Translations under genes and position numbers: made by a program
The notes under the pieces: model-generated
What the model saw: the letters and a program-made list of their open reading frames with translations, nothing else
Database searches by the model: none
What the model was told of the DNA's origin: nothing
Shown: positions 1 to 8,360 of the stretch, one piece after another
How positions within the stretch are numbered: the stretch's first letter is position 1
Layout: the number at the start of each line of letters is the position of its first letter
NCBI RefSeq assembly: GCF_900188325.1
Contig: NZ_FZPD01000003.1
Span: 248,001 to 312,000 of the forward strand
DNA length: 64,000 nucleotides
Direction of reading: 5' to 3'
Source: Ekhidna lutea
GTDB taxonomy: Bacteria; Bacteroidota; Bacteroidia; Cytophagales; Cyclobacteriaceae

Positions 1-150
1 TCTTCCGGAAGCAGTAATCGAAGTTTCTCGCGATCGTCCAGTTCATCTCGAAGTTCTGGTTCGGTAAGGTCTGGAAGTTCTTCTAGTAGATCGTCAGGGT
101 CAAGATCTTCATCTGGCAGATCCAGTTCTGGAAGAAGAGGTGGTAATTAA
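1..150 (+). CDS. 3' end of a Ser/Arg-rich protein (partial)
   Basis: An open frame enters from the window edge and ends at TAA 148-150, giving 49 residues with no start. Of these, 28 are Ser and 9 are Arg, the rest mostly Gly, so this is a low-complexity, basic, probably disordered tail. The stop lies 20 bases before the next gene on the same strand, so the two may be co-transcribed. The missing 5' part prevents naming a family. It could also be read as non-coding, but the stop-free frame running straight into a TAA just before a gene favours a real tail. Confidence 0.55.
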   Translation, partial: SSGSSNRSFSRSSSSSRSSGSVRSGSSSSRSSGSRSSSGRSSSGRRGGN

Positions 151-170
151 TAAATAATCTGATTAAGTAA

Positions 171-1733
171 ATGAAAAGTAAACTCACAATACTCTTACTT
201 TCTATTTTCGGATGTTCAGTTATATCCAATGCTCAGTATTTCGAAGATGCTTACCGTTTTAGCAATACGAATTATAGTCTTGGGAGTACGGCAAGAATGC
301 AAGCCGTTGGAGGTGCTCAGATAGCGCTGGGCGGAGACATCAGCTCAGCTGTTTCAAACCCTGCAGGTCTGGGGTTCTTTAATAAGAGCGTCTTTGTGTT
401 CAGTCCATCGCTGGATTTTATTAGTGCAGATACGGATTATTCAATTATCAGACCGGATGAGGTTATCAATGCGCCAGGGTCAGATTTGACTTTTCGTAAT
501 AATTTTAATTTCTCGAATATTGGGACGGTCATCAATTTTGGAAAGGGTCGATTTACGGATGATAAATTTAAAGGAGGGTCACTTGCCATTTCACTTAGTA
601 GAAACAATACGTACCACTTATCCAGAACATACGAGGGTGAGAATGGATTTAACTCCATCGTTGATAATATTTTGCAAGGGGCAGGTTCGAAAAGCTTAAA
701 TGAGTTAAGCGAACTAGAATATGCAGCTTTTGATCAGTTTATAATCAACCAGTATGAAGACGATCAGGGAATTTTCTACACCTCCAATGTGGGAGGCTTT
801 CCAATTCAGAGAGAAACCATTAAAGAGCGAGGTTCTCACTATCAGTTAAATATGGCCTGGGGCGGAAACTATGATGATCGCCTGTATTTTGGAGGAGGCA
901 TGGGAGTTCAAATATTAAATTATAAGCAGAATAGATCTTATGAAGAATTCGACTTTCTTCAGGATGGATCGGATATGGACTCATTGAATGCCATTTTCAT
1001 TGACGATGAAATCAGAACAAGAGGTGCGGGAGTGAATTTCAATGCAGGCGCCATTTACAGACCCGCTAGCTTTCTCACAGTCGGTGTAAGCTACACATCA
1101 CCTTCTTTTCTTTCATTAGATGAAGAAAGCTTCATTGATCTTGAAGCAGATTGGGATCCGGGCTCTACATTCACAGAGGAAGTGGATGGTGAGACAACCA
1201 CTTACGATTTGGCAAACATAGATCCATACAGGAGCAATCTTTTTGTTAATACCTATCGGTTAAGAACGCCATCAAAAGTGGGGTTGGGTGCTTCAATGTT
1301 CATTGGGAAAAGTGGCTTTCTTTCTGGAGATTTAGAGTTTGTGAATTATGGCAATGCCAAACTCAACTCCGATGATTTCTCAACCTCTCAGGACAATGAT
1401 GACATTAAATCCGCTTACGAATCAGTGGTGAACATACGAGTGGGTGGCGAGTATAGATTTGATAGTTTCAGGTTACGCGCGGGATATGCCTATTTTCCCG
1501 ATCCATTTAAAGACACTAACCTACAAGACAGAACCAATATAACCTTTGGTTTTGGATACAGAACATTTGATTATTTCCTTGACTTTGCCGTTGTGTCGAG
1601 CATTTCTCAGCAGCAAGCAGTTCCCTACTTTTTAGACCCGGAAACAGTTCCGGAAGACTTTGCAGGACAGCCAGTCGCCACCTCGGATATTCAAAATACC
1701 ACTGTAACTGTTACGTTTGGATTCAACTTTTAA
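171..1733 (+). CDS. OmpP1/FadL/TodX-family outer-membrane protein
   Basis: A 520-residue protein with a Sec signal peptide (about residues 1-21, ending SNAQ). It continues with the N-terminal pattern of Bacteroidota FadL-like proteins: a GSTARMQAVGGAQ segment followed by SSAVSNPAGLGFF, the conserved NPAGL region near residue 64. The rest alternates polar and hydrophobic residues as in beta strands, and the chain ends in Phe (GFNF), as outer-membrane barrels often do. Family members form barrels that let hydrophobic compounds cross the outer membrane; the substrate cannot be told here. Often annotated as hemin receptor, without clear support. Its 3' end overlaps the convergent shikimate kinase gene by 11 bp. 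Confidence 0.8.
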   Translation: MKSKLTILLLSIFGCSVISNAQYFEDAYRFSNTNYSLGSTARMQAVGGAQIALGGDISSAVSNPAGLGFFNKSVFVFSPSLDFISADTDYSIIRPDEVINAPGSDLTFRNNFNFSNIGTVINFGKGRFTDDKFKGGSLAISLSRNNTYHLSRTYEGENGFNSIVDNILQGAGSKSLNELSELEYAAFDQFIINQYEDDQGIFYTSNVGGFPIQRETIKERGSHYQLNMAWGGNYDDRLYFGGGMGVQILNYKQNRSYEEFDFLQDGSDMDSLNAIFIDDEIRTRGAGVNFNAGAIYRPASFLTVGVSYTSPSFLSLDEESFIDLEADWDPGSTFTEEVDGETTTYDLANIDPYRSNLFVNTYRLRTPSKVGLGASMFIGKSGFLSGDLEFVNYGNAKLNSDDFSTSQDNDDIKSAYESVVNIRVGGEYRFDSFRLRAGYAYFPDPFKDTNLQDRTNITFGFGYRTFDYFLDFAVVSSISQQQAVPYFLDPETVPEDFAGQPVATSDIQNTTVTVTFGFNF

Positions 1734-2196
1734 AAACCGCTATTAATTCTTTGTATTTCTGAATGGTATGGTCAGCTCGTCTATACCATTCTTTTCTTTG
1801 GTCCAATAAGTTCTCCAGAGTATTGGTCTTCATTAGTGGACGGGTGGTATCCTTTTCAATTCGCATTTGAATTTCTTCGATAGGGGTGTTGATGTAGCAA
1901 ATCGTTCCAGCTTTTTGCATGACCTCCATATTGTCAAAAAAACAAGGAGTACCACCACCTGTTGCCATCACAAACGAATCAATTTCATTGATCACTTTTT
2001 CCAAATGATATTTTTCGAGCTGTCGAAAATGAGCTTCTCCTTTCAACTCAAAAATTTCTCTGATTGAGCACTTTTCAGCCTTCTCAATATCCTGATCCAG
2101 ATCTACAAATTGAACTCCCAGATCAACCGCCAAATCCAAACCCAAGGTGGTTTTTCCAGCACCGGGCAGTCCGATTAAAAAGATTTTTTGGCTCAT
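1723..2196 (-). CDS. aroK: shikimate kinase
   Basis: A 157-residue kinase of near-normal family length. It transfers phosphate from ATP to shikimate in the cytoplasmic pathway to chorismate. Visible motifs are the Walker A loop GLPGAGKT (9-16), the shikimate-binding Asp residues in VDLDQD (D32, D34), Arg58 in FRQLEK, the GGG shikimate loop (80-82), and a lid Arg in TRPL (R119). Its ATG overlaps the TGA of the upstream gene by 4 bp (ATGA), so the three minus-strand genes from 3832 to 1723 form one translationally coupled operon. Chorismate also feeds the folate branch served by folP, pabB and the pabC-like gene elsewhere in the window. Confidence 0.93.
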   Translation of the reverse strand: MSQKIFLIGLPGAGKTTLGLDLAVDLGVQFVDLDQDIEKAEKCSIREIFELKGEAHFRQLEKYHLEKVINEIDSFVMATGGGTPCFFDNMEVMQKAGTICYINTPIEEIQMRIEKDTTRPLMKTNTLENLLDQRKEWYRRADHTIQKYKELIAVFKS

Positions 2197-3287
2197 TGCC
2201 TATTCAGTATTTCGATTACGTCATCGGTCAACGGCGTGTCATTGTAGTGCCATTTGGCAAGAACAGTACCATCTTTCAAAAGCAAGACACCAGGATTTGA
2301 ACGCACCATTGTTTTAAGTACAGTAGCATCCGCAAAAAAGTAAGGTGCCGCCAGTTGATTCTGGTGTCTGAATGCCTCAAACTTCTCATAGCCTGATGAA
2401 GTAAGTATCCAAGTATCAAACCTTGGATTATCAAAGGTTAAGTTTCTCAATCGGTCAATTTCATCAAGTGAAGTCTTTTCAATTTGATGAATGATAATAA
2501 CCAGTTTAGTTCCAGTCAGTAACTCATCGGTATAATCATCATCATTCTGCCATACGTTTAAGTCGGTGATTTTGGCAGCCGCTTCCGGGTTCATCAGCCT
2601 GGCTTCCTTGTATTCATAGCCACCCCCAGATGGGTAGTTTTCAAACTCGATGGTTTCACCATCTTTTTCCATGACGTACACATATTTCAATGGCTCTGAA
2701 TTCTTCATCAACGTAGGTAGATGATTGCCTACTTTGTATGCTCTAAAGTCAATAAATGGCAAATGAGCGATGGCGTAAATAGCCAGAATCAACATGACTA
2801 AAGTTGTTCCAATAATTTTCACCTCCTGCAACATCGGACCTAACATCGGCTTGTAGCTATCCTTTTTCCAGAAAATAACTCCGATGAGGACAAGCAGAAT
2901 GATGTCTTTGTAAAATGATTCCCATGGAGTGAGCTTAATCGCATCGCCGAAACATCCACAATCGGTCACTTTATTGAAATAAGCTGAGTAGAAAGTAAGG
3001 AAGGTGAAAAAGATGATCATGGCCAGTAAGATCCATGATGTAATACGCATGCGGTAACCGACAATAAGTGCGACACCTAATACAACCTCTAGCACACTTA
3101 AAAAGACGCTTAAGAAAAGTGCTGCAGGTACAAACCATTCAAAAAAAGGTGCGATATCAGCCGCGAAAACCTGAAAGTATTCTTCAAGTTTGATGGCTGT
3201 TCCTACCGGGTCATTGACTTTAATGATCCCTGAAAAAATAAAAAGCGCACCTACTGCATAGCGTGCAAATTCCTTTAAGATTTTCAT
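2193..3287 (-). CDS. BT_3928-family DoxX-like membrane protein
   Basis: A 364-residue protein. The N-terminal half has about four membrane segments (roughly 8-25, 45-75, 80-105, 120-140) with DoxX/MauE-like features, including a TDCGCFGD motif near residue 110 that resembles the cysteine motif of MauE-type proteins. A further membrane segment lies near 155-172. The C-terminal half (about 180-364) is soluble and looks thioredoxin-like in order (LTSSGYEKFEAF, then GVLLLKDGTVLAKW) but shows no CxxC. Sandwiched by 4-bp overlaps between DUF1599 and aroK. The family is conserved in Bacteroidota; a role in redox or quinone chemistry is a guess and no function is established. Confidence 0.78.
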   Translation of the reverse strand: MKILKEFARYAVGALFIFSGIIKVNDPVGTAIKLEEYFQVFAADIAPFFEWFVPAALFLSVFLSVLEVVLGVALIVGYRMRITSWILLAMIIFFTFLTFYSAYFNKVTDCGCFGDAIKLTPWESFYKDIILLVLIGVIFWKKDSYKPMLGPMLQEVKIIGTTLVMLILAIYAIAHLPFIDFRAYKVGNHLPTLMKNSEPLKYVYVMEKDGETIEFENYPSGGGYEYKEARLMNPEAAAKITDLNVWQNDDDYTDELLTGTKLVIIIHQIEKTSLDEIDRLRNLTFDNPRFDTWILTSSGYEKFEAFRHQNQLAAPYFFADATVLKTMVRSNPGVLLLKDGTVLAKWHYNDTPLTDDVIEILNRQ

Positions 3288-3832
3288 GATTTTCCTTCTT
3301 TCAATTTAATCAAACAAAAAACCGAGTAATTGATCATGTCCTGGTAGTTGGCATCAATTCCCTCCGAGATAAGTGTTTTACCTGCATTGTCTTCAATTTG
3401 CTTCACTCGCATCAATTTCATGAGAATAATGTCCGTCATTGAGCTCACTCGCATTTCCCTCCAAGCTTCTCCGTAATCGTGATTTTTAGCGGACAAAAGA
3501 TTTCTAGTGTCATCAGCAACTTGATCATACATAGGTTCCAACTTGGCAAATGGAATTTCCATGTCTTCGGTTCCATTCAGCTTCATTTGGATGACGGCTA
3601 TGATGCAGTAGTTGATGATTCCAATAAACTCATTGCTGATGTCTTCACCCACTTTATTCTCTCCCTTATCCTGGATGGACCTAATGCGCTGCGCTTTGAT
3701 AAAAATCTGATCGGTAATGGATGGCAACCTTAAGATTCTCCAGGCAGTCCCATAATCTTTGGTTTTCTTCTCGAAAATCTCTTTGCACTCAGAAATGATT
3801 TCTTTGTATTGCTGTTCAGTTTCCTGTCTCAT
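3284..3832 (-). CDS. DUF1599 protein with two copies of the domain
   Basis: A 182-residue soluble protein assigned to DUF1599 (nucleotide modification associated domain 1). The chain contains two copies: residues about 8-60 (KTKDYGTAWRILR, then KAQRIRSIQD) and about 100-155 (KNHDYGEAWREMR, then KLMRVKQIED). Each has the signature DYGxAWR followed by a basic RxxxIxD helix. First gene of the operon with the DoxX-like gene and aroK; its TGA overlaps the next ATG by 4 bp. Only 31 bp separate its start from divergent folP, so both promoters must be packed together. Biochemical function is unknown; the domain was linked by comparative genomics to modified-nucleotide metabolism. Confidence 0.82.
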   Translation of the reverse strand: MRQETEQQYKEIISECKEIFEKKTKDYGTAWRILRLPSITDQIFIKAQRIRSIQDKGENKVGEDISNEFIGIINYCIIAVIQMKLNGTEDMEIPFAKLEPMYDQVADDTRNLLSAKNHDYGEAWREMRVSSMTDIILMKLMRVKQIEDNAGKTLISEGIDANYQDMINYSVFCLIKLKEGKS

Positions 3833-3863
3833 GTAATTTTACTGTCCAAGCAAAACTAATCCA

Positions 3864-4697
3864 TTGAGCCCCAAACATACCATCAATATTGGAGGAGAAA
3901 TTATTGATCTTTCGTCACCTAAGGTGATGGGGATTATCAATGTAACTCCGGATTCTTTTTTTTCAGGAAGTAGAAAAACAGCTATTACTGAAATATTGAA
4001 ATCAGCTGAAAACATGTTGAAAGAGGGCGCTTCTTTCCTTGATATCGGCGGCTACTCATCAAGGCCCGGAGCGGAGGATATTGCCATAGAGGAAGAATTA
4101 GAACGGGTCATTGAACCCATTGAATCAATAGCTAAAGAATTTCCTAAGGCCATTATATCCATAGACACATTTCGGTCCGAAGTAGCAGAGAAGGCAATTA
4201 GTTCGGGAGCTCACCTGGTCAATGATATTTCAGCAGGGAAACTCGATGCTGGCATGTTATCTGCTGTATCAAAGATAGGTGTTCCTTATATCGCCATGCA
4301 CATGCGTGGAACTCCACAAAACATGAAGGAGTTAACTAAGTACGACGACCTTCTTCACGAGGTGATGAAGTATTTTTCATCCGTTATTCATGATTGCAAC
4401 CAGTTGGGGATAAAGGATGTCATAATAGACCTGGGGTTTGGATTTGCAAAAACCGCCGATCAAAGTTTTGATCTTCTGAATAAGCTGGATCATTTTCACC
4501 ACCTTGATCGACCGTTGATGGTAGGTATTTCGCGCAAGTCCATGATCTACCGAACACTTTATTCGACCGCTGAGGAAGCATTGAATGGAACAACGGTACT
4601 AAATACCGTAGCTTTGTTGAAGGGCGCAGCAATACTACGTGTGCACGATGTGAAGGAAGCTGTCGAGGCAATAAAACTTGTAAATGAATTGAGTTGA
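3864..4697 (+). CDS. folP: dihydropteroate synthase
   Basis: A 277-residue TIM-barrel enzyme that joins p-aminobenzoate to 6-hydroxymethyl-dihydropterin diphosphate in folate synthesis. Motifs in order: GIINVTPDSFF (pterin loop, 23-33), DIGGYSSRPG, ISIDTFR, VNDISAG, MHMRGTPQNM, IIDLGFGFAKT and VGISRKS near the C terminus. The start is TTG: the frame is closed by a stop 27 bp upstream and the first internal ATG is Met22, just before the NVTPDSFF loop, too late for a complete domain. Divergent from DUF1599. Its TGA overlaps the TTG of cdaA, so the two are probably translated together. The pabB and pabC-like genes at 62.5 and 54.1 kb would supply its substrate. Confidence 0.95.
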   Translation: MSPKHTINIGGEIIDLSSPKVMGIINVTPDSFFSGSRKTAITEILKSAENMLKEGASFLDIGGYSSRPGAEDIAIEEELERVIEPIESIAKEFPKAIISIDTFRSEVAEKAISSGAHLVNDISAGKLDAGMLSAVSKIGVPYIAMHMRGTPQNMKELTKYDDLLHEVMKYFSSVIHDCNQLGIKDVIIDLGFGFAKTADQSFDLLNKLDHFHHLDRPLMVGISRKSMIYRTLYSTAEEALNGTTVLNTVALLKGAAILRVHDVKEAVEAIKLVNELS

Positions 4698-5572
4698 TTT
4701 TAGCGTTTCAAATAGGGTTTTTAGATATAAGCTGGAAAGATGTGTTAGACATCCTTCTGGTGACTTTCCTATTAGCTCAGGTTTACAAACTCATGAAAGG
4801 AAGTGTGGCCATCAAAGTCTTTGTGGGCTTCCTCTCAATTTATTTAATCTATTTAGTTGTAAATGCCCTCCAAATGGAGCTCTTAAGCACCATTTTGGGA
4901 CAGTTTATGGGAGTGGGGGTACTGGCTGTGATTATCCTATTCCAACAGGAAATCAGAAAATTCCTCTTGCTGGTAGGGCGTACCAATATCTTCGAAGAAG
5001 GCAACCTCATTAAGAACCTTAGATTTTGGACGCAGAACGGTAAGACCAAGCGAGCTAACATCACTCCGATTGTCGAAGCGGTTAAATCGCTAGCTGGATC
5101 TAACACCGGAGCTTTGATTGTGCTATCTGAAGATTCTCCTCTAAAATTTTATGCAGAGTCAGGAGATGCGATGGACTCACTGCTTTCCAAACGCCTCTTG
5201 CTCGCTATCTTCAACAAATACAGCCCACTTCATGATGGGGCAGTGATTGTCCACAAAGATCGAATTGTTGCTGCACGCTGTATTCTTCCGGTTACGGAAA
5301 GAGATGTGCCCGCTCAGTATGGCTTAAGACATAGGGCTGGCCTTGGTATGTCTGAAAACACCGAGACATTTATTATTGTTGTTTCTGAAGAAACCGGTCA
5401 AATATCTGCCATGCAAAATGGAGAAACGATGCACAACATCTCGGCTCAGGAACTTAGACGTCAAATCAATAAATACCTCAACGAGCCAAAAGAACTAAAG
5501 AAAGAAAAGGAGAAGAAGGAGAAAGAAAAAGAAATCAGCTCCGAGGTTGAAGTGAAGGAAGAGGTGGCTTAA
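4694..5572 (+). CDS. cdaA: diadenylate cyclase, CdaA type
   Basis: A 292-residue membrane enzyme predicted to make cyclic di-AMP from two ATP. Three N-terminal membrane helices (about 17-33, 38-57, 66-86) are followed by a DAC domain with the catalytic DGA (181-183, within SPLHDGAVIV) and RHR (212-214, within GLRHRAGLGMSE). The tail after 255 is a run of Lys and Glu and likely disordered. Starts at TTG overlapping the folP stop; the first internal ATG (Met34) would remove the first helix. Unlike the Firmicute cdaA-ybbR-glmM arrangement, no YbbR or GlmM gene follows; the next gene on this strand is a histidine kinase about 100 bp away. Confidence 0.93.
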   Translation: MILAFQIGFLDISWKDVLDILLVTFLLAQVYKLMKGSVAIKVFVGFLSIYLIYLVVNALQMELLSTILGQFMGVGVLAVIILFQQEIRKFLLLVGRTNIFEEGNLIKNLRFWTQNGKTKRANITPIVEAVKSLAGSNTGALIVLSEDSPLKFYAESGDAMDSLLSKRLLLAIFNKYSPLHDGAVIVHKDRIVAARCILPVTERDVPAQYGLRHRAGLGMSENTETFIIVVSEETGQISAMQNGETMHNISAQELRRQINKYLNEPKELKKEKEKKEKEKEISSEVEVKEEVA

Positions 5573-5671
5573 TTACCCGAAAGACTCCTTCTATCAAATT
5601 TCATTTCGCTACAAAAAACTACTACTCTAAGATAAATCGATAAAATTTTTCAAATTCAGTATCTTAACTGA

Positions 5672-7567
5672 ATGTCCAGAGTTAGTTTTCTTTTTTTATT
5701 CACTCTTAGTGTCCACGCCTGGGCTCAAGATCTGAATGAGATTTCTTCTCTGCATTCACAATTAAATGTCGCAAAATCTGATAGTCTTCGCTCGTTTCTA
5801 CACAGTGAAATCTGCTATCAATGGTGTGGGATTAATTTCGATTCTGCGATGTATCATGCGCAGAATAGTTATATGTATGCAAAGAGTTCAAGGAGTCCAA
5901 AATTAATTGGTCTGGGTCTGACAAGTATTGGATGGGTGTTTGATTACGACTATCAGTTTGATAGCGCAATACATTATTATACCAAATCATACAGCTATGC
6001 TTTACAACACGAGGATACCAAACGAGTTGCGACCTCTTTGTTCAATGTTGGGGTAGTCTTCTATTACAAGGGGCAGCTTGATTCGGCGTTACATTATTAT
6101 CTAGCTTCAAAACCAAAATTTGAAGCATTAAATGATGAACCAAATTTATCTCGGCTTTATAACAATCTAGGACGGATTTATGAGAAAACGAACCAACTAG
6201 AGCACGCACTTGAGGTATCCAGAATCTCAATTCAAATCAAAGAGAGTTTAGATGATACAAAAGGTTTACTTAATACCTATACGAATATGAGCTCAATCTT
6301 TCAGCGGCTGGATCGGTATGACTCTGCACTGGTGTATTCAAATAAGTGCATTAATAAGGCAAAGGAGGTAGGGGACTTGTCCGCTTACAAATCTGAGCTT
6401 GTAAATGTGGGAATTATCTACAAGAACCTTGATAACAATAATAAAGCAATAAGTGCTTTCAAAGAAGCAGAATCACTTAAACTGGACAAAGAAGATCCTT
6501 ATGTTTTATCTCAAATTTATCATAATCTCGGGAAGTTTTACTTCGACCAAAATGAGTTCAGCAACGCTGATTATTATGTTCAAAAAACAAGTGAAGTTCT
6601 ATTGGAAGAAAAATATCTTGAGACCGCCTTAAAGCACTATCATTTAGATTACGCATTGAATAAACAGAAAGGCAAAGCTCCTGAAGCACTTAAGAGTTTG
6701 GAGAAATATCAGGAGTTAAACGAAAGGTACATTACACAAGAACTAGTCAATCGGACAAGTGAGTTGGAACAGCTTTATCAGAAGGAAAAAAGGGAGTTAG
6801 AGATAGAGACCTTAAATGCTGAAAATCAAATTCAAAATCTTAGAATAGAAAAAAACATAAGGGATCGAAACGGATGGATCATACTTTCAGTCCTAGTCTT
6901 TGGGATTACTTTATTGCTGTATAGACTCTATCATATCAAACAAAAATCATTGAATGAAAGAGAGATCCTATTAAAAGAAATCCATCATCGGGTTAAAAAC
7001 AACCTACAGGTAATCTCCAGTCTTTTAAATCTGCAGGCAGATTCCCTTGAAAGTGAAATCGCAAAAGATGCAGTGAAAGAGGGGCAGCATCGAGTTAAGT
7101 CAATGGCCTTAATTCATCAAAAACTCTATTCTGCCGATGATGTCAGAGGTGTTGATGTACAAGATTATTTGGAAAGCTTATCAAAAGAATTATTTAAAGC
7201 TTTTGGGGTGGATGAGGAAAAGATTAGTTGGGAGATTAACACAAACGGACTGAAGCTCGATATTGATACCATCATTCCCTTAGGACTGATCATTAATGAG
7301 TTAATTACCAATTCCATTAAATACGCCTTTGCTGACACAGATCAGGGATTACTGAAGATTGATATGCTTGAAGACGGAGATAATTTAAAGGTTGTGATTG
7401 CCGACGATGGAAAAGGAATGGATGAGGAGCATATCCAACAATCGAATGCCTTTGGGTGGAAGATGATTCAGTCACTAAGTCGCAAATTAAAAGCGGAGAT
7501 AAATGTTAATTCTGAAAATGGAACCAAGGTGAATCTTTTACTTTCTAGATATAAGTTAGTCGCATGA
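5672..7567 (+). CDS. TPR-containing sensor histidine kinase (HisKA_2 type)
   Basis: A 631-residue sensor. It has a signal peptide (1-18, ending AWA), a periplasmic array of about six tetratricopeptide repeats (about 60-340), a short coiled coil (about 350-398), one membrane helix (about 401-422) and a cytoplasmic kinase. The phosphorylation site is in the HHRVKNN motif of the HisKA_2 family (H438 or H439). The ATP domain shows the N box IINELITNSIKYA (Asn about 542) and G1 box DDGKGMD. The stop overlaps the regulator start by 4 bp (ATGA), so the pair is one operon. TPR-type kinases of this layout usually pair with LytTR regulators in Bacteroidota. The signal sensed is unknown. Confidence 0.9.
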   Translation: MSRVSFLFLFTLSVHAWAQDLNEISSLHSQLNVAKSDSLRSFLHSEICYQWCGINFDSAMYHAQNSYMYAKSSRSPKLIGLGLTSIGWVFDYDYQFDSAIHYYTKSYSYALQHEDTKRVATSLFNVGVVFYYKGQLDSALHYYLASKPKFEALNDEPNLSRLYNNLGRIYEKTNQLEHALEVSRISIQIKESLDDTKGLLNTYTNMSSIFQRLDRYDSALVYSNKCINKAKEVGDLSAYKSELVNVGIIYKNLDNNNKAISAFKEAESLKLDKEDPYVLSQIYHNLGKFYFDQNEFSNADYYVQKTSEVLLEEKYLETALKHYHLDYALNKQKGKAPEALKSLEKYQELNERYITQELVNRTSELEQLYQKEKRELEIETLNAENQIQNLRIEKNIRDRNGWIILSVLVFGITLLLYRLYHIKQKSLNEREILLKEIHHRVKNNLQVISSLLNLQADSLESEIAKDAVKEGQHRVKSMALIHQKLYSADDVRGVDVQDYLESLSKELFKAFGVDEEKISWEINTNGLKLDIDTIIPLGLIINELITNSIKYAFADTDQGLLKIDMLEDGDNLKVVIADDGKGMDEEHIQQSNAFGWKMIQSLSRKLKAEINVNSENGTKVNLLLSRYKLVA

Positions 7568-8262
7568 GTGTTTCTGTTTTAATAGTTGAAGACGAGCCTT
7601 TAATTGCTGATGATATTGCACTTATTTTAGAAAGGGCAGGCTATGACATCTTTGGTATACAAGACAATGCTGATGATGTAATACGTTTATTAAACCAAGA
7701 TAAACCCGATATAGCACTTCTTGACATTAATATTGAGGGTGAAAAAGATGGTATTCACTTAGCCCACCTCATCAATCAAAAATATCACATTCCTTTCGTC
7801 TTTCTAACATCTTATTATGATAGAAACACCTTGGCTCGGGCCAAAGCAACCAATCCTGGCGGTTACGTGGTGAAACCATATGATGAAGGAGATTTGATTG
7901 CGAATATTGAGTTAACTCTTTCAAAAGGGCATGCAAAAAATGATATTCCAAGTGATAAAGTTTTTGTTCGAAACCAAGGACAGCTTCAAGCAGTTGATCC
8001 ATCAGAAATCCTATATGCTGAAAGTGAAGATAACTACACTAAAATCTTCATTGAAGATAAGAAGTTGGTAGTAAGCCATACGTTAAAAAGCGTGGAGGAG
8101 CAATTAACTCCATTCGCATTTATACGCATTCATAAGTCGTACCTTGTCAACTTTCAAAAGATCACTAGCATCCATGAAGGGTATGTGTTCATCGAAGAGA
8201 TAAAGATTCCAATTGGAAGAGCTTATCGAGAAGACTTCCTTAAAAGGCTGGCTATACTCTAA
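7564..8262 (+). CDS. LytTR-family response regulator
   Basis: A 232-residue regulator with a receiver domain (1-120) and a LytTR DNA-binding domain (about 130-232). The receiver has the acidic pocket E9-D10, phosphorylation site Asp54 (LLDINI), Thr82 and Lys104 (VVKPYD), so it looks fully active. The LytTR part shows the typical ILYAESEDNYTKI, then FIRIHKSYLVNF and IGRAYREDFL. Translationally coupled to the TPR kinase. The next gene, 98 bp downstream on the same strand, is the giant T9SS-type surface protein; I found no convincing LytTR direct repeat in that gap by eye, so regulation of that gene is only a positional guess. Confidence 0.92.
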   Translation: MSVSVLIVEDEPLIADDIALILERAGYDIFGIQDNADDVIRLLNQDKPDIALLDINIEGEKDGIHLAHLINQKYHIPFVFLTSYYDRNTLARAKATNPGGYVVKPYDEGDLIANIELTLSKGHAKNDIPSDKVFVRNQGQLQAVDPSEILYAESEDNYTKIFIEDKKLVVSHTLKSVEEQLTPFAFIRIHKSYLVNFQKITSIHEGYVFIEEIKIPIGRAYREDFLKRLAIL

Positions 8263-8360
8263 TCGTCGTTTACTTAATTCTTTTTGTCGATCACTAAAAC
8301 TGGTTTTATTATGAGAAATAAGTAAGGAATATTCATGGCCTAATCAAACTCATTGCTGCC

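Noticed and set aside
8263-8360. Possible LytTR direct repeats before the giant gene
   Set aside because: GTT-containing words occur but the 9-bp pattern and the roughly 12-bp spacing do not match, so no site is claimed.
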